A DNA stretch of 64,000 bases from Neobacillus soli NBRC 102451 (GCF_001591665.1 NZ_BCVI01000033.1:1-64000), one strand, 5' to 3'. Counted from the stretch's first letter, positions 22,085 through 31,092 are shown. Translations and numbers: made by a program. Notes: a model not told the origin generated them from the sequence alone.

Positions 22085-23905
22085 ATGGAAGAAAATCAAA
22101 AGAAACAACTGATATTAGAGCGGTTTCACTACTCTCAGGATGAAGTGATTGATAAATCGTTTAACTGGAAACAAATGTGGCGCTTGTTGCAGTATCTGAA
22201 ACCCTATGCTAAAAATTTATTGCCCCTTTCGTTTATGACGGTCATCATTTCAACAGCGATTCGTTTAATCATTCCGATTTTGATCGGGGTTTATACACTT
22301 GACAGGGCGATTATTGAAAAAGATACCACCTTATTAATGAAGCTTGTTCTCATCATTTCGGGGTTATATGTATTATCGTATGTCGTCAATTTACTAAGAA
22401 TCCGCTGGATGAATGAGCTAGGGCAGAATGTCATTTATGATCTACGAAAGCATTTGTTCACACATGTACAATCATTATCACATAAGTTCTTTGACCAGCG
22501 TTCGGCCGGGTCCATTCTGGTTCGGATTATGAATGACATTAACTCCCTGCAGGAATTGTTTACAAGTGGTGTGATTAATCTATTAACCGATTTCCTGCTT
22601 TTGTTTGCTACCATTTTTATTTTGTTTTCCTTAAACGCCAAACTCACCCTTGCGATTATGGTTATATTGCCGATTATGTTTTTCATCTCCACAAGCCTTA
22701 GAAAAAAAATCCGGCTGTCGTGGCAGGCGGTTCGGCTTATCCAGTCAAAAATGAATTCCCATTTGAATGAAAGTATCCAAGGAATTCGGGTTACGCAGGC
22801 ATTTAGCCAAGAAAATGAAAACATTCAATTTTTTAAGGGAATCAATCAAGAAAACTATCAAACTTGGAAACAGGCTGTGCAAAAAAATGCGATGTTTGGA
22901 CCAATTGTCGAGATGACGAATGCTGCAGGGACGGCTATTCTAATCTGGTATGGGGCTTTCCTTGTTGCAGGCGGTGAATGCACAATCGGGGAATTCGTAT
23001 CATTTGCCTTTTATTTAGGCATGTTTTGGGAGCCGATTTCCCGGCTTGGGCAATTGTATAACCAGCTCCTGATTGGGATGGCGTCCTCGGAGCGGATTTT
23101 TGAGTTTTTAGATGAAAGACCGATTGTGGCAGAGACTCGAAAGCCGTTGGTGCTTCCTTCCATCCAAGGGAATATTGATTTTGAGAATGTCGAGTTTTCT
23201 TATGACACAGCTCGGAATGCATTAAACGGGGTTTCCTTTTCTATAAAAGCGGGTGAGACCGCAGCGCTTGTCGGGCATACTGGATCAGGAAAGACGACGA
23301 TTGCAAATTTGATCAGCCGATTTTATGATTCGACTGAAGGTATTATCAGAATCGATGGTCAGCCGATTCAAGAATTGTCAATCTCAAGCCTGCGTTCGCA
23401 AATTAGTGTGGTGCTGCAGGATACATTTATTTTTTCAGGTACGATTATGGAAAATATCCGCTTTGGCAATCCGAAAGCAAGTGATGTGGAAGTGATGGCT
23501 GCAGCGAAGGCAGTAGGTGCTGATCCATTCATTACCCAGCTATCAAATGGATATCAAACAGAGGTGGAAGAGCGGGGCAATGTTTTGTCAGTGGGAGAAC
23601 GGCAGCTGCTTTCCTTCGCAAGGGCCCTTCTAGCTGATCCAAAAATTCTCATTCTAGATGAAGCAACTGCCAGCATTGATACGGAAACAGAAGTAAAGAT
23701 ACAAACGGCTTTAAAAACGTTATTAAAAGGCCGCACAGCCATCATGATTGCTCACAGATTATCCACGATTAGGGAAGCCGACAAAATTATCGTACTCGAC
23801 CATGGAAATATCCTTGAGCAAGGAAACCATGTCACATTAATGGCCAAACAAGGAGTTTACTACGATTTAGTGAAAGCCCAATACAAGATGCTCGATGTGG
23901 GCTAA
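22085..23905 (+). CDS. ABC exporter half-transporter, YknV/YfiC-like (catalytic partner)
   Basis: A 606-residue partner of the preceding gene. Six membrane helices (about 35-330) are followed by an NBD with Walker A GHTGSGKTT, signature LSVGERQ in place of LSGGQ, and an intact Walker B/catalytic glutamate ILILDEATASID. Thus in the heterodimer one composite site has a normal signature (from the partner) paired with this catalytic E, and the other is degenerate. The length equals YknV/YfiC. A ribosome binding site GGTAGGTGG overlaps the end of the upstream gene, indicating co-translation. Its place in a sugar island suggests an export role, but nothing in the sequence names the cargo. Confidence 0.9.
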   Translation: MEENQKKQLILERFHYSQDEVIDKSFNWKQMWRLLQYLKPYAKNLLPLSFMTVIISTAIRLIIPILIGVYTLDRAIIEKDTTLLMKLVLIISGLYVLSYVVNLLRIRWMNELGQNVIYDLRKHLFTHVQSLSHKFFDQRSAGSILVRIMNDINSLQELFTSGVINLLTDFLLLFATIFILFSLNAKLTLAIMVILPIMFFISTSLRKKIRLSWQAVRLIQSKMNSHLNESIQGIRVTQAFSQENENIQFFKGINQENYQTWKQAVQKNAMFGPIVEMTNAAGTAILIWYGAFLVAGGECTIGEFVSFAFYLGMFWEPISRLGQLYNQLLIGMASSERIFEFLDERPIVAETRKPLVLPSIQGNIDFENVEFSYDTARNALNGVSFSIKAGETAALVGHTGSGKTTIANLISRFYDSTEGIIRIDGQPIQELSISSLRSQISVVLQDTFIFSGTIMENIRFGNPKASDVEVMAAAKAVGADPFITQLSNGYQTEVEERGNVLSVGERQLLSFARALLADPKILILDEATASIDTETEVKIQTALKTLLKGRTAIMIAHRLSTIREADKIIVLDHGNILEQGNHVTLMAKQGVYYDLVKAQYKMLDVG

Positions 23906-23961
23906 TCGGGGTGCCTGAGGGCGCTCCTCTTTATGGTAACCCGTTAGCCCTTCAAAATCTC

Positions 23962-23989
23962 TTGGAGAATGAAGTTTGCTAGCTACAAT
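23962..23989 (+). promoter_or_regulatory. Sigma-A promoter for manA
   Basis: TTGGAG and TACAAT are separated by 16 bases and lie about 40 bases before the TTG start of the mannose-6-phosphate isomerase gene. Confidence 0.55.
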
Positions 23990-24029
23990 GATAGAATGCA
24001 GTATAGTTGATTTGTGTGGAGGTAATAAT

Positions 24030-24974
24030 TTGCAACCGTTATTTTTAAAACCAGTTTTTAAAGAAAGAATTTGGGGCGGAACCGCCTTACAAAAGGAATT
24101 TGGGTATAAAATCCCAACGGAAAATACAGGAGAGTGCTGGGCGATTTCTGCTCACCCAAACGGTCCTTCCATCATTGAAAATGGTTCGTTTGCGGGCATG
24201 GCCTTGAACGACTTATGGCGTGAACATCCTGAATTATTTGGGAATCCTGAAGGAGAGGTATTTCCTCTGTTAACGAAGATTTTGGATGCGAATATGGATT
24301 TATCCGTACAGGTTCATCCGGACGATTCCTATGCAATGGTTAATGAAAATGGTGAGCTAGGCAAAACAGAATGCTGGTATATCATCGACTGTAAAGAGGA
24401 TGCGGACATGATCTTTGGTCATAATGCCGGTTCTAAAGAGGAATTGGTTGAGCAAATAAATGCCGGGAAGTGGAACGATTTACTGCGCCGAGTGAAGATT
24501 AAGCCGGGCGACTTTTTCTATGTTCCTAGTGGTACGATTCATGCATTGTGTGAAGGAACCCTAGTTTTGGAAACGCAGCAAAGTTCCGACACAACCTACC
24601 GGGTTTATGATTATGATCGTCGGGATGCAGAAGGGAATTTGCGCGACCTTCATTTAGAAAAGGCGATGGAAGTAACGACTGTTCCGCATAAGGATACGGT
24701 AAGTACGCCTGTAGTTAAGGCGCGGGGAAATGCTAGGATTACAACTTACGTTGAGTCTGATTTTTTCTCTGTCTATAAATGGGATGTTAGCGGTAAGTCT
24801 GCTTTTTCTTTTAATGATCAATATTTGCTTCTTAGTGTCATTAAAGGAGAAGGGTCACTTTTCCATTCTGGAGAGCATTATGAATTGAAGAAGGGGACTC
24901 ATCTGATTATCCCTGTTGGCTTTGGTGAATTTGAAGTGGATGGAGATTGTGAATTGATCGTTTCGCATACATAA
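24030..24974 (+). CDS. manA: Mannose-6-phosphate isomerase, class I
   Basis: A 314-residue zinc enzyme interconverting mannose-6-phosphate and fructose-6-phosphate. Zinc ligands are visible in LSVQVHPDD (Q/H), GKTECWYI (E) and VPSGTIHAL (H) of the cupin barrel. The N terminus QPLFLKPVFKERIWGG matches the Bacillus ManA/GmuF/Pmi group, whose members are about 315 residues. The frame extends to ATG 23976, but TTG 24030 has GGAGG 8 bases upstream and gives the family N terminus. It completes the mannoside route: mannosidase or phospho-mannosidase, kinase, isomerase. It has its own promoter at 23962. Confidence 0.93.
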   Translation: MQPLFLKPVFKERIWGGTALQKEFGYKIPTENTGECWAISAHPNGPSIIENGSFAGMALNDLWREHPELFGNPEGEVFPLLTKILDANMDLSVQVHPDDSYAMVNENGELGKTECWYIIDCKEDADMIFGHNAGSKEELVEQINAGKWNDLLRRVKIKPGDFFYVPSGTIHALCEGTLVLETQQSSDTTYRVYDYDRRDAEGNLRDLHLEKAMEVTTVPHKDTVSTPVVKARGNARITTYVESDFFSVYKWDVSGKSAFSFNDQYLLLSVIKGEGSLFHSGEHYELKKGTHLIIPVGFGEFEVDGDCELIVSHT

Positions 24975-25295
24975 TTGGGTGTAATAGTAGAACTTTTCAA
25001 GAACACAAAACAGGTTTTCAATCTAGGGATAGCAGGAAATTTAGATTGAGGTTGCAAGTGAAATTGTGAAGGTGGTTGGTTGTCACAATATCCCCCAGGG
25101 ACGACACAAGATTCCCATAAGTGAGGTTACTCCGTTTTCCCGCTGACTAAACTTAACAAATAGGCCCCATACTGGTATGGGGCCATTCCAGTTGAGCAGC
25201 CGAACTGAGATCCTTTTTCAAGGTTGCATTTTCTCGACATTCTTTAGGTTAGAAATTTTTCTGCCAAGTGTGTTTTCCCAAGGAGCGATTGGATT
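24975..25295. other. Intergenic gap with one hairpin
   Basis: No gene is seen in these 320 bases. A perfect palindrome GGCCCCATAC-TG-GTATGGGGCC lies at 25163-25184. It lacks a T tract on the plus strand, and on the minus strand it is followed by TATTTG, so it is at best a weak terminator for either neighbour. Confidence 0.5.
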
Positions 25296-25775
25296 TCACT
25301 CTTTCGGAAGGTACATTGTTTGATGGGTTAGTCTTTCATAAACTTTTTGGAATCCGTAGTTTAGGAAGGCATCTGCCAAAACTAATAGAAAGAAATAACT
25401 AGATTTCACTTTTATTGTAAAAATATTGAGTTTTTTGAATAGGGCTATGACCGGAAAGGCATAAATTAAATCTCCCACTATATTGATTAAAGCGTATAAA
25501 AGAAACTTCCCCTTTGATAAATAAAAAACCCATATATTCAATACGATGTAAGGACCAAATAAAAGAAGGAACGCCGTATGTGTCATATTTTTTTGACCGC
25601 CTTTTACCTTCCACCATTTATGTGTAGTAAAGAAAAAAATTTCGCACATAAGGATCATCGAAGAAAACAAGGTAACTGGTAAATATTTGACGAACAATTT
25701 CTTTTTATCGGGAAGAAAAATAACAGAAAGCCAAGAAACTAAAAACAGGGAAATCCTAATGCCGACTTGTAACAT
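25296..25775 (-). CDS. CBO0543-family integral membrane protein
   Basis: A 159-residue protein with four or five hydrophobic helices (about 3-22, 30-50, 64-84, 88-115 and 125-145). The layout and motifs (HKWWKVKGG, GPYIVLNIWVFY, DAFLNYGFQKVYERL) resemble the CBO0543 family found in spore-forming Firmicutes. The function of the family is unknown. ATG 25775 follows AGAAGGA. It is transcribed alone on the minus strand, divergent from the DUF3231 gene. Confidence 0.75.
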   Translation of the reverse strand: MLQVGIRISLFLVSWLSVIFLPDKKKLFVKYLPVTLFSSMILMCEIFFFTTHKWWKVKGGQKNMTHTAFLLLFGPYIVLNIWVFYLSKGKFLLYALINIVGDLIYAFPVIALFKKLNIFTIKVKSSYFFLLVLADAFLNYGFQKVYERLTHQTMYLPKE

Positions 25776-25900
25776 GTAATCATTCCTTCTAGTTTTTAAT
25801 TAGTTTCGTAATAAAAATATATTCTTATTCAACGGGTTTATAAAGTTAAAAGGGAATAGCTATTTGCTAGACGGGTATGGGAGTTTTTCTTTTCAACTAT

Positions 25901-25929
25901 GAATAATTTTTGGTGAATAAATCATCCTA
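25901..25929 (+). promoter_or_regulatory. Sigma-G (forespore) type promoter
   Basis: GAATA and CATCCTA are separated by exactly 17 bases. This matches the Bacillus sigma-G consensus GHATR-N17/18-CATNHTA at every constrained position. It lies about 55 bases before the DUF3231 coding start. Confidence 0.6.
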
Positions 25930-25930
25930 A

Positions 25931-25967
25931 TAAAGGTTTGAAGGTTATGTGAAATATTAAACCTTTA
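25931..25967 (+). repeat. Inverted repeat in the DUF3231 leader
   Basis: TAAAGGTTT at 25931-25939 and AAACCTTTA at 25959-25967 are perfect complements around a 19-base loop, ending where the AGGGAGG binding site begins. In RNA this would form a 5'-end stem-loop; in DNA it could be an operator. Confidence 0.5.
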
Positions 25968-25982
25968 GGGAGGAAAACTCTA

Positions 25983-27023
25983 GTGACGATTTCAAATGAT
26001 GATGAAAAAGTGATAGCTGAACATAATATTGGACTAACTGCATCGGAAATGGGTTTTCTTTGGGCACAATATATAAACGATTCCTTAGCCATTTGTATTA
26101 TGAAATATTTTAAAAATATTTGTAAAGATAAAGAAATCCTACCTCTTATTGAATATTCCTTAAGTATCGCCGAAAATGACATTAAAATTATTACAGAAAT
26201 TTTTACTAAAGAAAATCACCCTATACCAGTAGGATTTACTGATGACGACGTAAATATGAATGCACCAAGATTGTTTTCAGATGTATTTATCCTCATGTAT
26301 ATTCAAAAATTAGAAGCTATTGCAATGGCAGGTTTTGGTCTAGTAATTGGTGTTTCGGCACGTTCGGATGTAAGTGATTTTTTTAGAAATTTACTATTAT
26401 CTGTTTCTGAATTACATGATCAGTCGAGAAAGGTATTATTATCAAAGGGTGTATATATTAGACCACCGCAAATACCAACACCAAATAAGGTGGATTTTGT
26501 AGAAAAACAAGGTTTCTTATTTGATTTTTTAGGTCAGCATAAGCGGCCATTAACAGCAATTGAAATTACACATCTTTTTATAGGTATCCAATCGAACGCT
26601 TTAGGGAAAGCTTTGATGATGGCTTTTGCCCAAGTGTGTAAGGATGAAGATGTAAAACAATTCTTTTTGGAAGGGAAAGGAATTTCTACTAAGCATGTGA
26701 AGAAATTTAGTTCAATCCTTATTAGCGAGGATATTCCTGCGCCAATGGGCTGGGATGCCCTCGTTATGGATAGTACCGTTGCGCCCTTTTCCGATAAATT
26801 GATGATGTTTCATACCACATATTTGATTGCCGTCGGGATAGGGAGTTACGGCACAGCAGCTGGAACTTGCCAAAGAATGGACTTAAATGCAACCTATACT
26901 CGCCTTGCGGCTGAAATTGCTTTGTTTGCGGAAGATGGTGCGAATATATTAATAAAAAATGGTTGGTTAGAAGAACCACCAAAATCAGTCGACCGCCAAG
27001 CCCTTGTTAAACAACCAAAGTAA
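25983..27023 (+). CDS. DUF3231 family protein
   Basis: A 346-residue protein made of two similar all-helical halves (about 10-165 and 180-335), each beginning with an LTASEMGFLWAQY- or LTAIEITHLFIG-like segment. This is the double DUF3231 layout, predicted to form ferritin-like helical bundles and common in spore-forming Bacillaceae, often in several copies. Biochemical function is unknown. GTG 25983 follows AGGGAGG with 9-base spacing. The sigma-G-like promoter upstream suggests forespore expression, consistent with the family being confined largely to sporulators. Confidence 0.82.
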   Translation: MTISNDDEKVIAEHNIGLTASEMGFLWAQYINDSLAICIMKYFKNICKDKEILPLIEYSLSIAENDIKIITEIFTKENHPIPVGFTDDDVNMNAPRLFSDVFILMYIQKLEAIAMAGFGLVIGVSARSDVSDFFRNLLLSVSELHDQSRKVLLSKGVYIRPPQIPTPNKVDFVEKQGFLFDFLGQHKRPLTAIEITHLFIGIQSNALGKALMMAFAQVCKDEDVKQFFLEGKGISTKHVKKFSSILISEDIPAPMGWDALVMDSTVAPFSDKLMMFHTTYLIAVGIGSYGTAAGTCQRMDLNATYTRLAAEIALFAEDGANILIKNGWLEEPPKSVDRQALVKQPK

Positions 27024-27027
27024 ATTA

Positions 27028-27056
27028 GGTGCCTGGCACGCCCCGAATTTTGTCGA
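27028..27056 (+). repeat. REP-like element, GGTGCCTGGCAC family (copy a)
   Basis: It begins 5 bases after the DUF3231 stop. The palindromic head GGTGCCTGGCAC is followed by a conserved tail GCCCCGAATTTTGTCGA. Four more copies in the same orientation occur at 30841, 49902, 58076 and 59877. Confidence 0.8.
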
Positions 27057-27120
27057 AGTTTGATGGGTTGTGCCACTGAATAATGATAACAATCATCTCC
27101 CGGGCGGTAGATGTTGTATG

Positions 27121-27152
27121 GAGAAGTGTTAGCCATTGCACTTCTCTTTTTT
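27121..27152 (+). terminator. Terminator downstream of the DUF3231 gene
   Basis: The 8-bp stem GAGAAGTG/CACTTCTC with a 10-base loop is followed by six T residues. It lies beyond the REP-like element and before the marR promoter. Confidence 0.8.
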
Positions 27153-27167
27153 ATTCTGTTTTTACCG

Positions 27168-27196
27168 TTGACAACCAACTAAGCATGTAATAATCT
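27168..27196 (+). promoter_or_regulatory. Sigma-A promoter of the marR-MMPL operon
   Basis: A consensus TTGACA is followed after 17 bases by TAATCT. It lies about 50 bases before the MarR start, and the predicted transcription start falls inside the palindrome at 27207. Confidence 0.8.
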
Positions 27197-27206
27197 TAAA
27201 TGGAAA

Positions 27207-27229
27207 AATGGTTCAATTGGTTAACCATT
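27207..27229 (+). promoter_or_regulatory. Candidate MarR operator
   Basis: AATGGTT and AACCATT form a perfect inverted repeat with a 9-base centre, overlapping the expected start of transcription. MarR-type repressors typically bind such 16-23 bp palindromes over their own promoters. Confidence 0.65.
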
Positions 27230-27246
27230 AGCGAGGTGAACTTTAT

Positions 27247-27708
27247 ATGGAAGATACGTCCATCAAAGAGTTGGTTGATAGTTATATTAACCTAACCTTC
27301 TCGATTGAGAAGAATAGCGTGCAATTAATTAAAGGACAAATCAGAAACGATTTAACAAACGACCAGCATTACATACTTCGGTACATTAACCAGAAGGAAG
27401 AATGTACCTCTTCAGAGCTTGCTGAGGTGTTTCATGTGAAAAAGAGTGCGATTACCGCCATTATTGAGCGATTGTGGAAAAAAGGATTCATCCAGCGGAC
27501 GCGCGATGAACAGGATCGGCGTGTCGTCTATCTTACCTTAACAGATGATGGGAAAGATTTATTTCAGGAAACAGAATTACGGATTTATCAGCTGGTCGGG
27601 TCATTGATTAATCAATTTGATCAGGACGAAATTGAAGTGTTTATGAAAACATATGAAAAGCTGAATCGAATTATTTTGGCAACCAAAGAAGAGATGTTGG
27701 GGGAATAA
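27247..27708 (+). CDS. MarR-family transcriptional regulator (YdgG-like)
   Basis: A 153-residue winged-helix regulator. The recognition region is TSSELAEVFHVKKSAITAIIERLWKKGF and the wing contains RDEQDRRVVYLTLTDDG, the classic MarR signature DxRDRR-like segment. It is followed 3 bases later by an MMPL transporter, the same pairing as ydgG-ydgH in Bacillus subtilis. It probably represses its own operon through the palindrome at 27207 and releases it when a toxic ligand binds. RBS GCGAGGTGA lies 10 bases before ATG 27247. Confidence 0.92.
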   Translation: MEDTSIKELVDSYINLTFSIEKNSVQLIKGQIRNDLTNDQHYILRYINQKEECTSSELAEVFHVKKSAITAIIERLWKKGFIQRTRDEQDRRVVYLTLTDDGKDLFQETELRIYQLVGSLINQFDQDEIEVFMKTYEKLNRIILATKEEMLGE

Positions 27709-27711
27709 TCT

Positions 27712-30700
27712 GTGAAGAAAATCATTAAAGGAAAATGGTTTGTCTTACTTGCCTGGATTGTTGTCGCGGTTGGTTTGTTATTTGTTGCACCAAACATGGC
27801 AGACCTTGTGAAGGAAAAAGGTGAAATTAAGGTTCCCAAGGGCTATTCATCCGCATTGGCCGGACAAATCATGGCTGAAGTCCAAGAACAAAAACATATT
27901 GGTAATACGGCAACCGTTGCTCTTGTTTTTCATAGTGATAAAAAGCTGACGAAAACGGAAATATCCGAGGCGGAGCGGGGCGTTCGCGAGCTCGAGGCGG
28001 GTAAAAAGAAGCTGGGAATTACCGAGATTTTGACCCACTTTACTGAACCGAATTTAAAGGATCAACTCGTTTCAAATGATGGAAAAACGATTATGGTATC
28101 CATTAAACACACCCGGAATCAGAAGATGGGAGAAAAAGAACTACGCGCGCTTTTTTATAAAACGATTGATGATGTGAAGGTCGATCATTATTACACAGGC
28201 GGCTGGCTGATTAATGAAGCATTAATGACCAGCTCGCAGGAAGGCTTGAAGAAAACAGAGGGGATTACGGTCGTCTTTATTTTAGCCGTCTTACTGCTCG
28301 TCTTCCGCTCTGTCGTTGCTCCCGTCATTCCGCTAATTACGGTAGGGTTCAGCTATTTAACGGCGCAATCGATTGTCTCCTTTTTAGTTGATAAGGTTGA
28401 CTTTCCAATTTCGAGCTACACACAGATTTTCTTAGTCGCTGTCTTGTTCGGTATTGGAACGGACTATTGTATTTTACTATTAAGCCGCTTTAAAGAGGAG
28501 TTAGCTGACCACGAATCGATTACAGATGCGATTGTTGCGACCTACAAAAATGCCGGCCGAACGGTGTTCTTTAGTGGGGTTGCCGTTATGATTGGCTTTG
28601 CCGCTATTGGTTTTTCGCAATTTCAATTGTATCAATCCGCAGCAGCCGTCGCTGTAGGGGTCGCGATTCTGCTTATTGCCTTATTTACGATTGTTCCGTT
28701 TTTCATGGCTGTGCTTGGGTTGAAAATTTACTGGCCATCCAAAAATGCAGCAGGGCACAGTGAAAACAAATTGTGGGGGGCAGCAGGGAAATTCGCACTG
28801 GCTAGACCATTACTTGCCTTATTAGTTGTCGCTGCGGTTTGTGTCCCTTTCCTTGTCACGTATGATGGGAAATTATCCTTTAACTCGCTTGAAGAGGTGA
28901 GTGGTGATATTCCAGCCATCAAGGGCTTTAATGCCATTGCCGACAGTTTCAGTCCCGGCGAGGCGATGGCGACACAGGTCGTCATTAAGAATGATGAAAA
29001 AATGGACTCGATTGAATACTTGAATCTGACTGAAACGATTTCACAGGATTTAGAAAAGGTTAATTTAGTGGATAAAGTCCGTTCGGCAACAAGGCCTGTT
29101 GGCGAGCCGATTGAAGATTTATATCTTTCAAAACAAGCCAAAACATTGGGAGAAGGCCTTGGTGAAGGGAAGAACGGCATTGATAAAATAAGCGATGGAT
29201 TGCATCAAGCCGAGGGTGAATTGGCCAAATCTTCACCACAATTAAAAACTGCGACCGATGGCATTGGCACCTTGGTGTCAGGCACCAGTCAGCTTCAATC
29301 AGGTCTAATTGAAATTCAAAGTAATTTGGCGAAGATTGAGGATGGAATTCGAAAAGGTTCGGCAGGTTCGACACAAATAAAGGATGGCTTGGCTCAGGCT
29401 AAGTCTGGTGCAGAGCAATTAGCAGCAGGGCATCAACAGCTGCTAAAAGGATACCAAGACATTGGCGGAAATCTAACGAATCTAAACAAAGGGTATCAGC
29501 AAATTGGCCAAGGATTGGCCGGAGTCTCAGCCAATCTAGCGCAAATTACGAATGAGGATTTTTCAAAAATAGAGTCGGACTATAAAGGGATTAATAATTC
29601 TCCTGAATATGGAAAGATTAAAGGGACTGTCTTAGGTGTTCAAGGTCCCTTAGCTGATTTGTCAAAGAATTTAACACAGTTAAATTCGGGGCTTAAGCCA
29701 CTAACCGCTGGGCTAAATACGGCTACTACCAATTATAAGAAAATAGTCGCTGAGCAAGCGGGGCTAGCGAACGGCATGCAAGCCTTAATCAATGGGATTG
29801 CAAAACAGCAGGCCGGTTTTGACCAATTAGCCAATGGTCAAGGACAGATTGTCAATAACTTTCCAAAAGCTACGAATGGTTTATCAGGTATTATCCAAGG
29901 ACAGCGTAAATTACTTGAAGGATTCGGTGGTTTAGGCGATCAAATGACTAAATTAACAGATGGTCTGGGTCAAAGTGCGGATGGACTTGATCAAGTTTCT
30001 AAAGGGTTAGCGTCTGCCCAAGATTATGTGTCAGGTTTGTCCGTCAGCTCTGCGTTTTATTTGCCGGAGGAGATGCTGACAAGTAAAGACTTTGCCCAAG
30101 TACTTGACACTTATTTCTCACCAGACCGCAAAGTGATGACAATGGATGTGGTTTTTAAAGAAAGTCCTTATTCAAATGAAGCGATTGATCAGGTCAAGGA
30201 AATTAAGTCGACCATTAAACAGGCAGCAAAAGGGACAAAGTTGGAAAATGCCGTTGTCGCCGTTGGCGGGATCACCAGTACCAATGCAGATTTAGAAACG
30301 ATGTCCAAGCAGGACTACAGCCGGACGGTAATCTATATGCTAATTGGGATCTCGATTATCTTGATTTTCTTATTCCGTTCAATCATTATGCCGGCTTATT
30401 TGATTGTTTCGTTAATTATTACCTATTATACGGCGATGTCGATTAATGAAGTGATCTTTACGAAGATCTTTCACTATACGGGCATCAGTTGGGCGGTTCC
30501 GTTCTTTGCCTTTGTCATCCTCATGGCACTTGGTGTTGACTATAGTATTTTCTTAATGGATCGGTTTAATGAGTTTAGAGAATTAACGGTACGTGATGCC
30601 ATGCATGTAGCCATGAAAAAAATGGGTACCGTCATTATTTCTGCCGCTATTATTTTAGGGGGGACATTTGCGGCGATGATGCCTTCTGGAATGCTATCAC

Positions 30701-30834
30701 TATTACAGATTGCCTCGATCATCTTAACAGGACTCTTGCTATATGCATTTGTTATCTTGCCGCTGTTTGTTCCAGTCATGGTAAAAACCTTTGGCGAAGC
30801 AAACTGGTGGCCGTTTAAACGACCAACAAACTAA
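27712..30834 (+). CDS. MMPL/RND-family membrane transporter with long extracytoplasmic coiled region (YdgH-like)
   Basis: A 1040-residue RND-superfamily protein. TM1 (about 7-27) is followed by a first extracytoplasmic domain, TM2-6 (about 180-340) with GIGTDYCILLLSRFKEE, TM7 near 365, a very long second extracytoplasmic domain (about 390-860), and TM8-12 (about 870-1030) with ALGVDYSIFLMDRFNEF. The two D-Y motifs are the proton-relay signatures of MMPL proteins. Residues about 480-770 are low-complexity helical repeats rich in GL, QI and NL, like the heptad domains of YhgE/Pip proteins. GTG 27712 follows GGGGGAAT. Likely export of lipid-like or toxic compounds under MarR control. Confidence 0.9.
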   Translation: MKKIIKGKWFVLLAWIVVAVGLLFVAPNMADLVKEKGEIKVPKGYSSALAGQIMAEVQEQKHIGNTATVALVFHSDKKLTKTEISEAERGVRELEAGKKKLGITEILTHFTEPNLKDQLVSNDGKTIMVSIKHTRNQKMGEKELRALFYKTIDDVKVDHYYTGGWLINEALMTSSQEGLKKTEGITVVFILAVLLLVFRSVVAPVIPLITVGFSYLTAQSIVSFLVDKVDFPISSYTQIFLVAVLFGIGTDYCILLLSRFKEELADHESITDAIVATYKNAGRTVFFSGVAVMIGFAAIGFSQFQLYQSAAAVAVGVAILLIALFTIVPFFMAVLGLKIYWPSKNAAGHSENKLWGAAGKFALARPLLALLVVAAVCVPFLVTYDGKLSFNSLEEVSGDIPAIKGFNAIADSFSPGEAMATQVVIKNDEKMDSIEYLNLTETISQDLEKVNLVDKVRSATRPVGEPIEDLYLSKQAKTLGEGLGEGKNGIDKISDGLHQAEGELAKSSPQLKTATDGIGTLVSGTSQLQSGLIEIQSNLAKIEDGIRKGSAGSTQIKDGLAQAKSGAEQLAAGHQQLLKGYQDIGGNLTNLNKGYQQIGQGLAGVSANLAQITNEDFSKIESDYKGINNSPEYGKIKGTVLGVQGPLADLSKNLTQLNSGLKPLTAGLNTATTNYKKIVAEQAGLANGMQALINGIAKQQAGFDQLANGQGQIVNNFPKATNGLSGIIQGQRKLLEGFGGLGDQMTKLTDGLGQSADGLDQVSKGLASAQDYVSGLSVSSAFYLPEEMLTSKDFAQVLDTYFSPDRKVMTMDVVFKESPYSNEAIDQVKEIKSTIKQAAKGTKLENAVVAVGGITSTNADLETMSKQDYSRTVIYMLIGISIILIFLFRSIIMPAYLIVSLIITYYTAMSINEVIFTKIFHYTGISWAVPFFAFVILMALGVDYSIFLMDRFNEFRELTVRDAMHVAMKKMGTVIISAAIILGGTFAAMMPSGMLSLLQIASIILTGLLLYAFVILPLFVPVMVKTFGEANWWPFKRPTN

Positions 30835-30840
30835 TGTAGC

Positions 30841-30869
30841 GGTGCCAGGCACGCCCCGAATTTTGTCGA
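30841..30869 (+). repeat. REP-like element (copy b)
   Basis: GGTGCCAGGCAC followed by GCCCCGAATTTTGTCGA, 6 bases after the MMPL stop. The tail is identical to copy a; the palindrome centre is A instead of T. Confidence 0.8.
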
Positions 30870-31015
30870 GATTTGTAAAGTTTAAGAGTAATAATGTCTT
30901 ATTTTATGTGATTTTGATTAAATTCCCGGGAACAGGATTTGAGTCTGACAGAGAAAGGTCTTTGGGCTTTTTTATTAAATGGTGATACTTACCTTCATAT
31001 CCAAATGTATTTCGG

Positions 31016-31044
31016 TTGACGATTAATTGTAATTCATATATTAT
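31016..31044 (+). promoter_or_regulatory. Sigma-A promoter of the azoreductase gene
   Basis: TTGACG and TATTAT are separated by 17 bases, about 50 bases before the coding start. Confidence 0.75.
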
Positions 31045-31092
31045 TAATCCGAGATAAATTCAACCTAGATGACTAAAAGGAGATTTAAATAT

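Noticed and set aside
22435-22824. 129-codon minus-strand frame inside the ABC exporter gene
   Set aside because: Antisense shadow of a conserved gene with no start signals.
25163-25184. GGCCCCATAC palindrome as a strong terminator
   Set aside because: No T tract in either direction close to the stem; kept only as a note within the gap entry.
28728-29180. 150-codon minus-strand frame inside the MMPL gene
   Set aside because: Serine/proline-rich antisense shadow without start signals.
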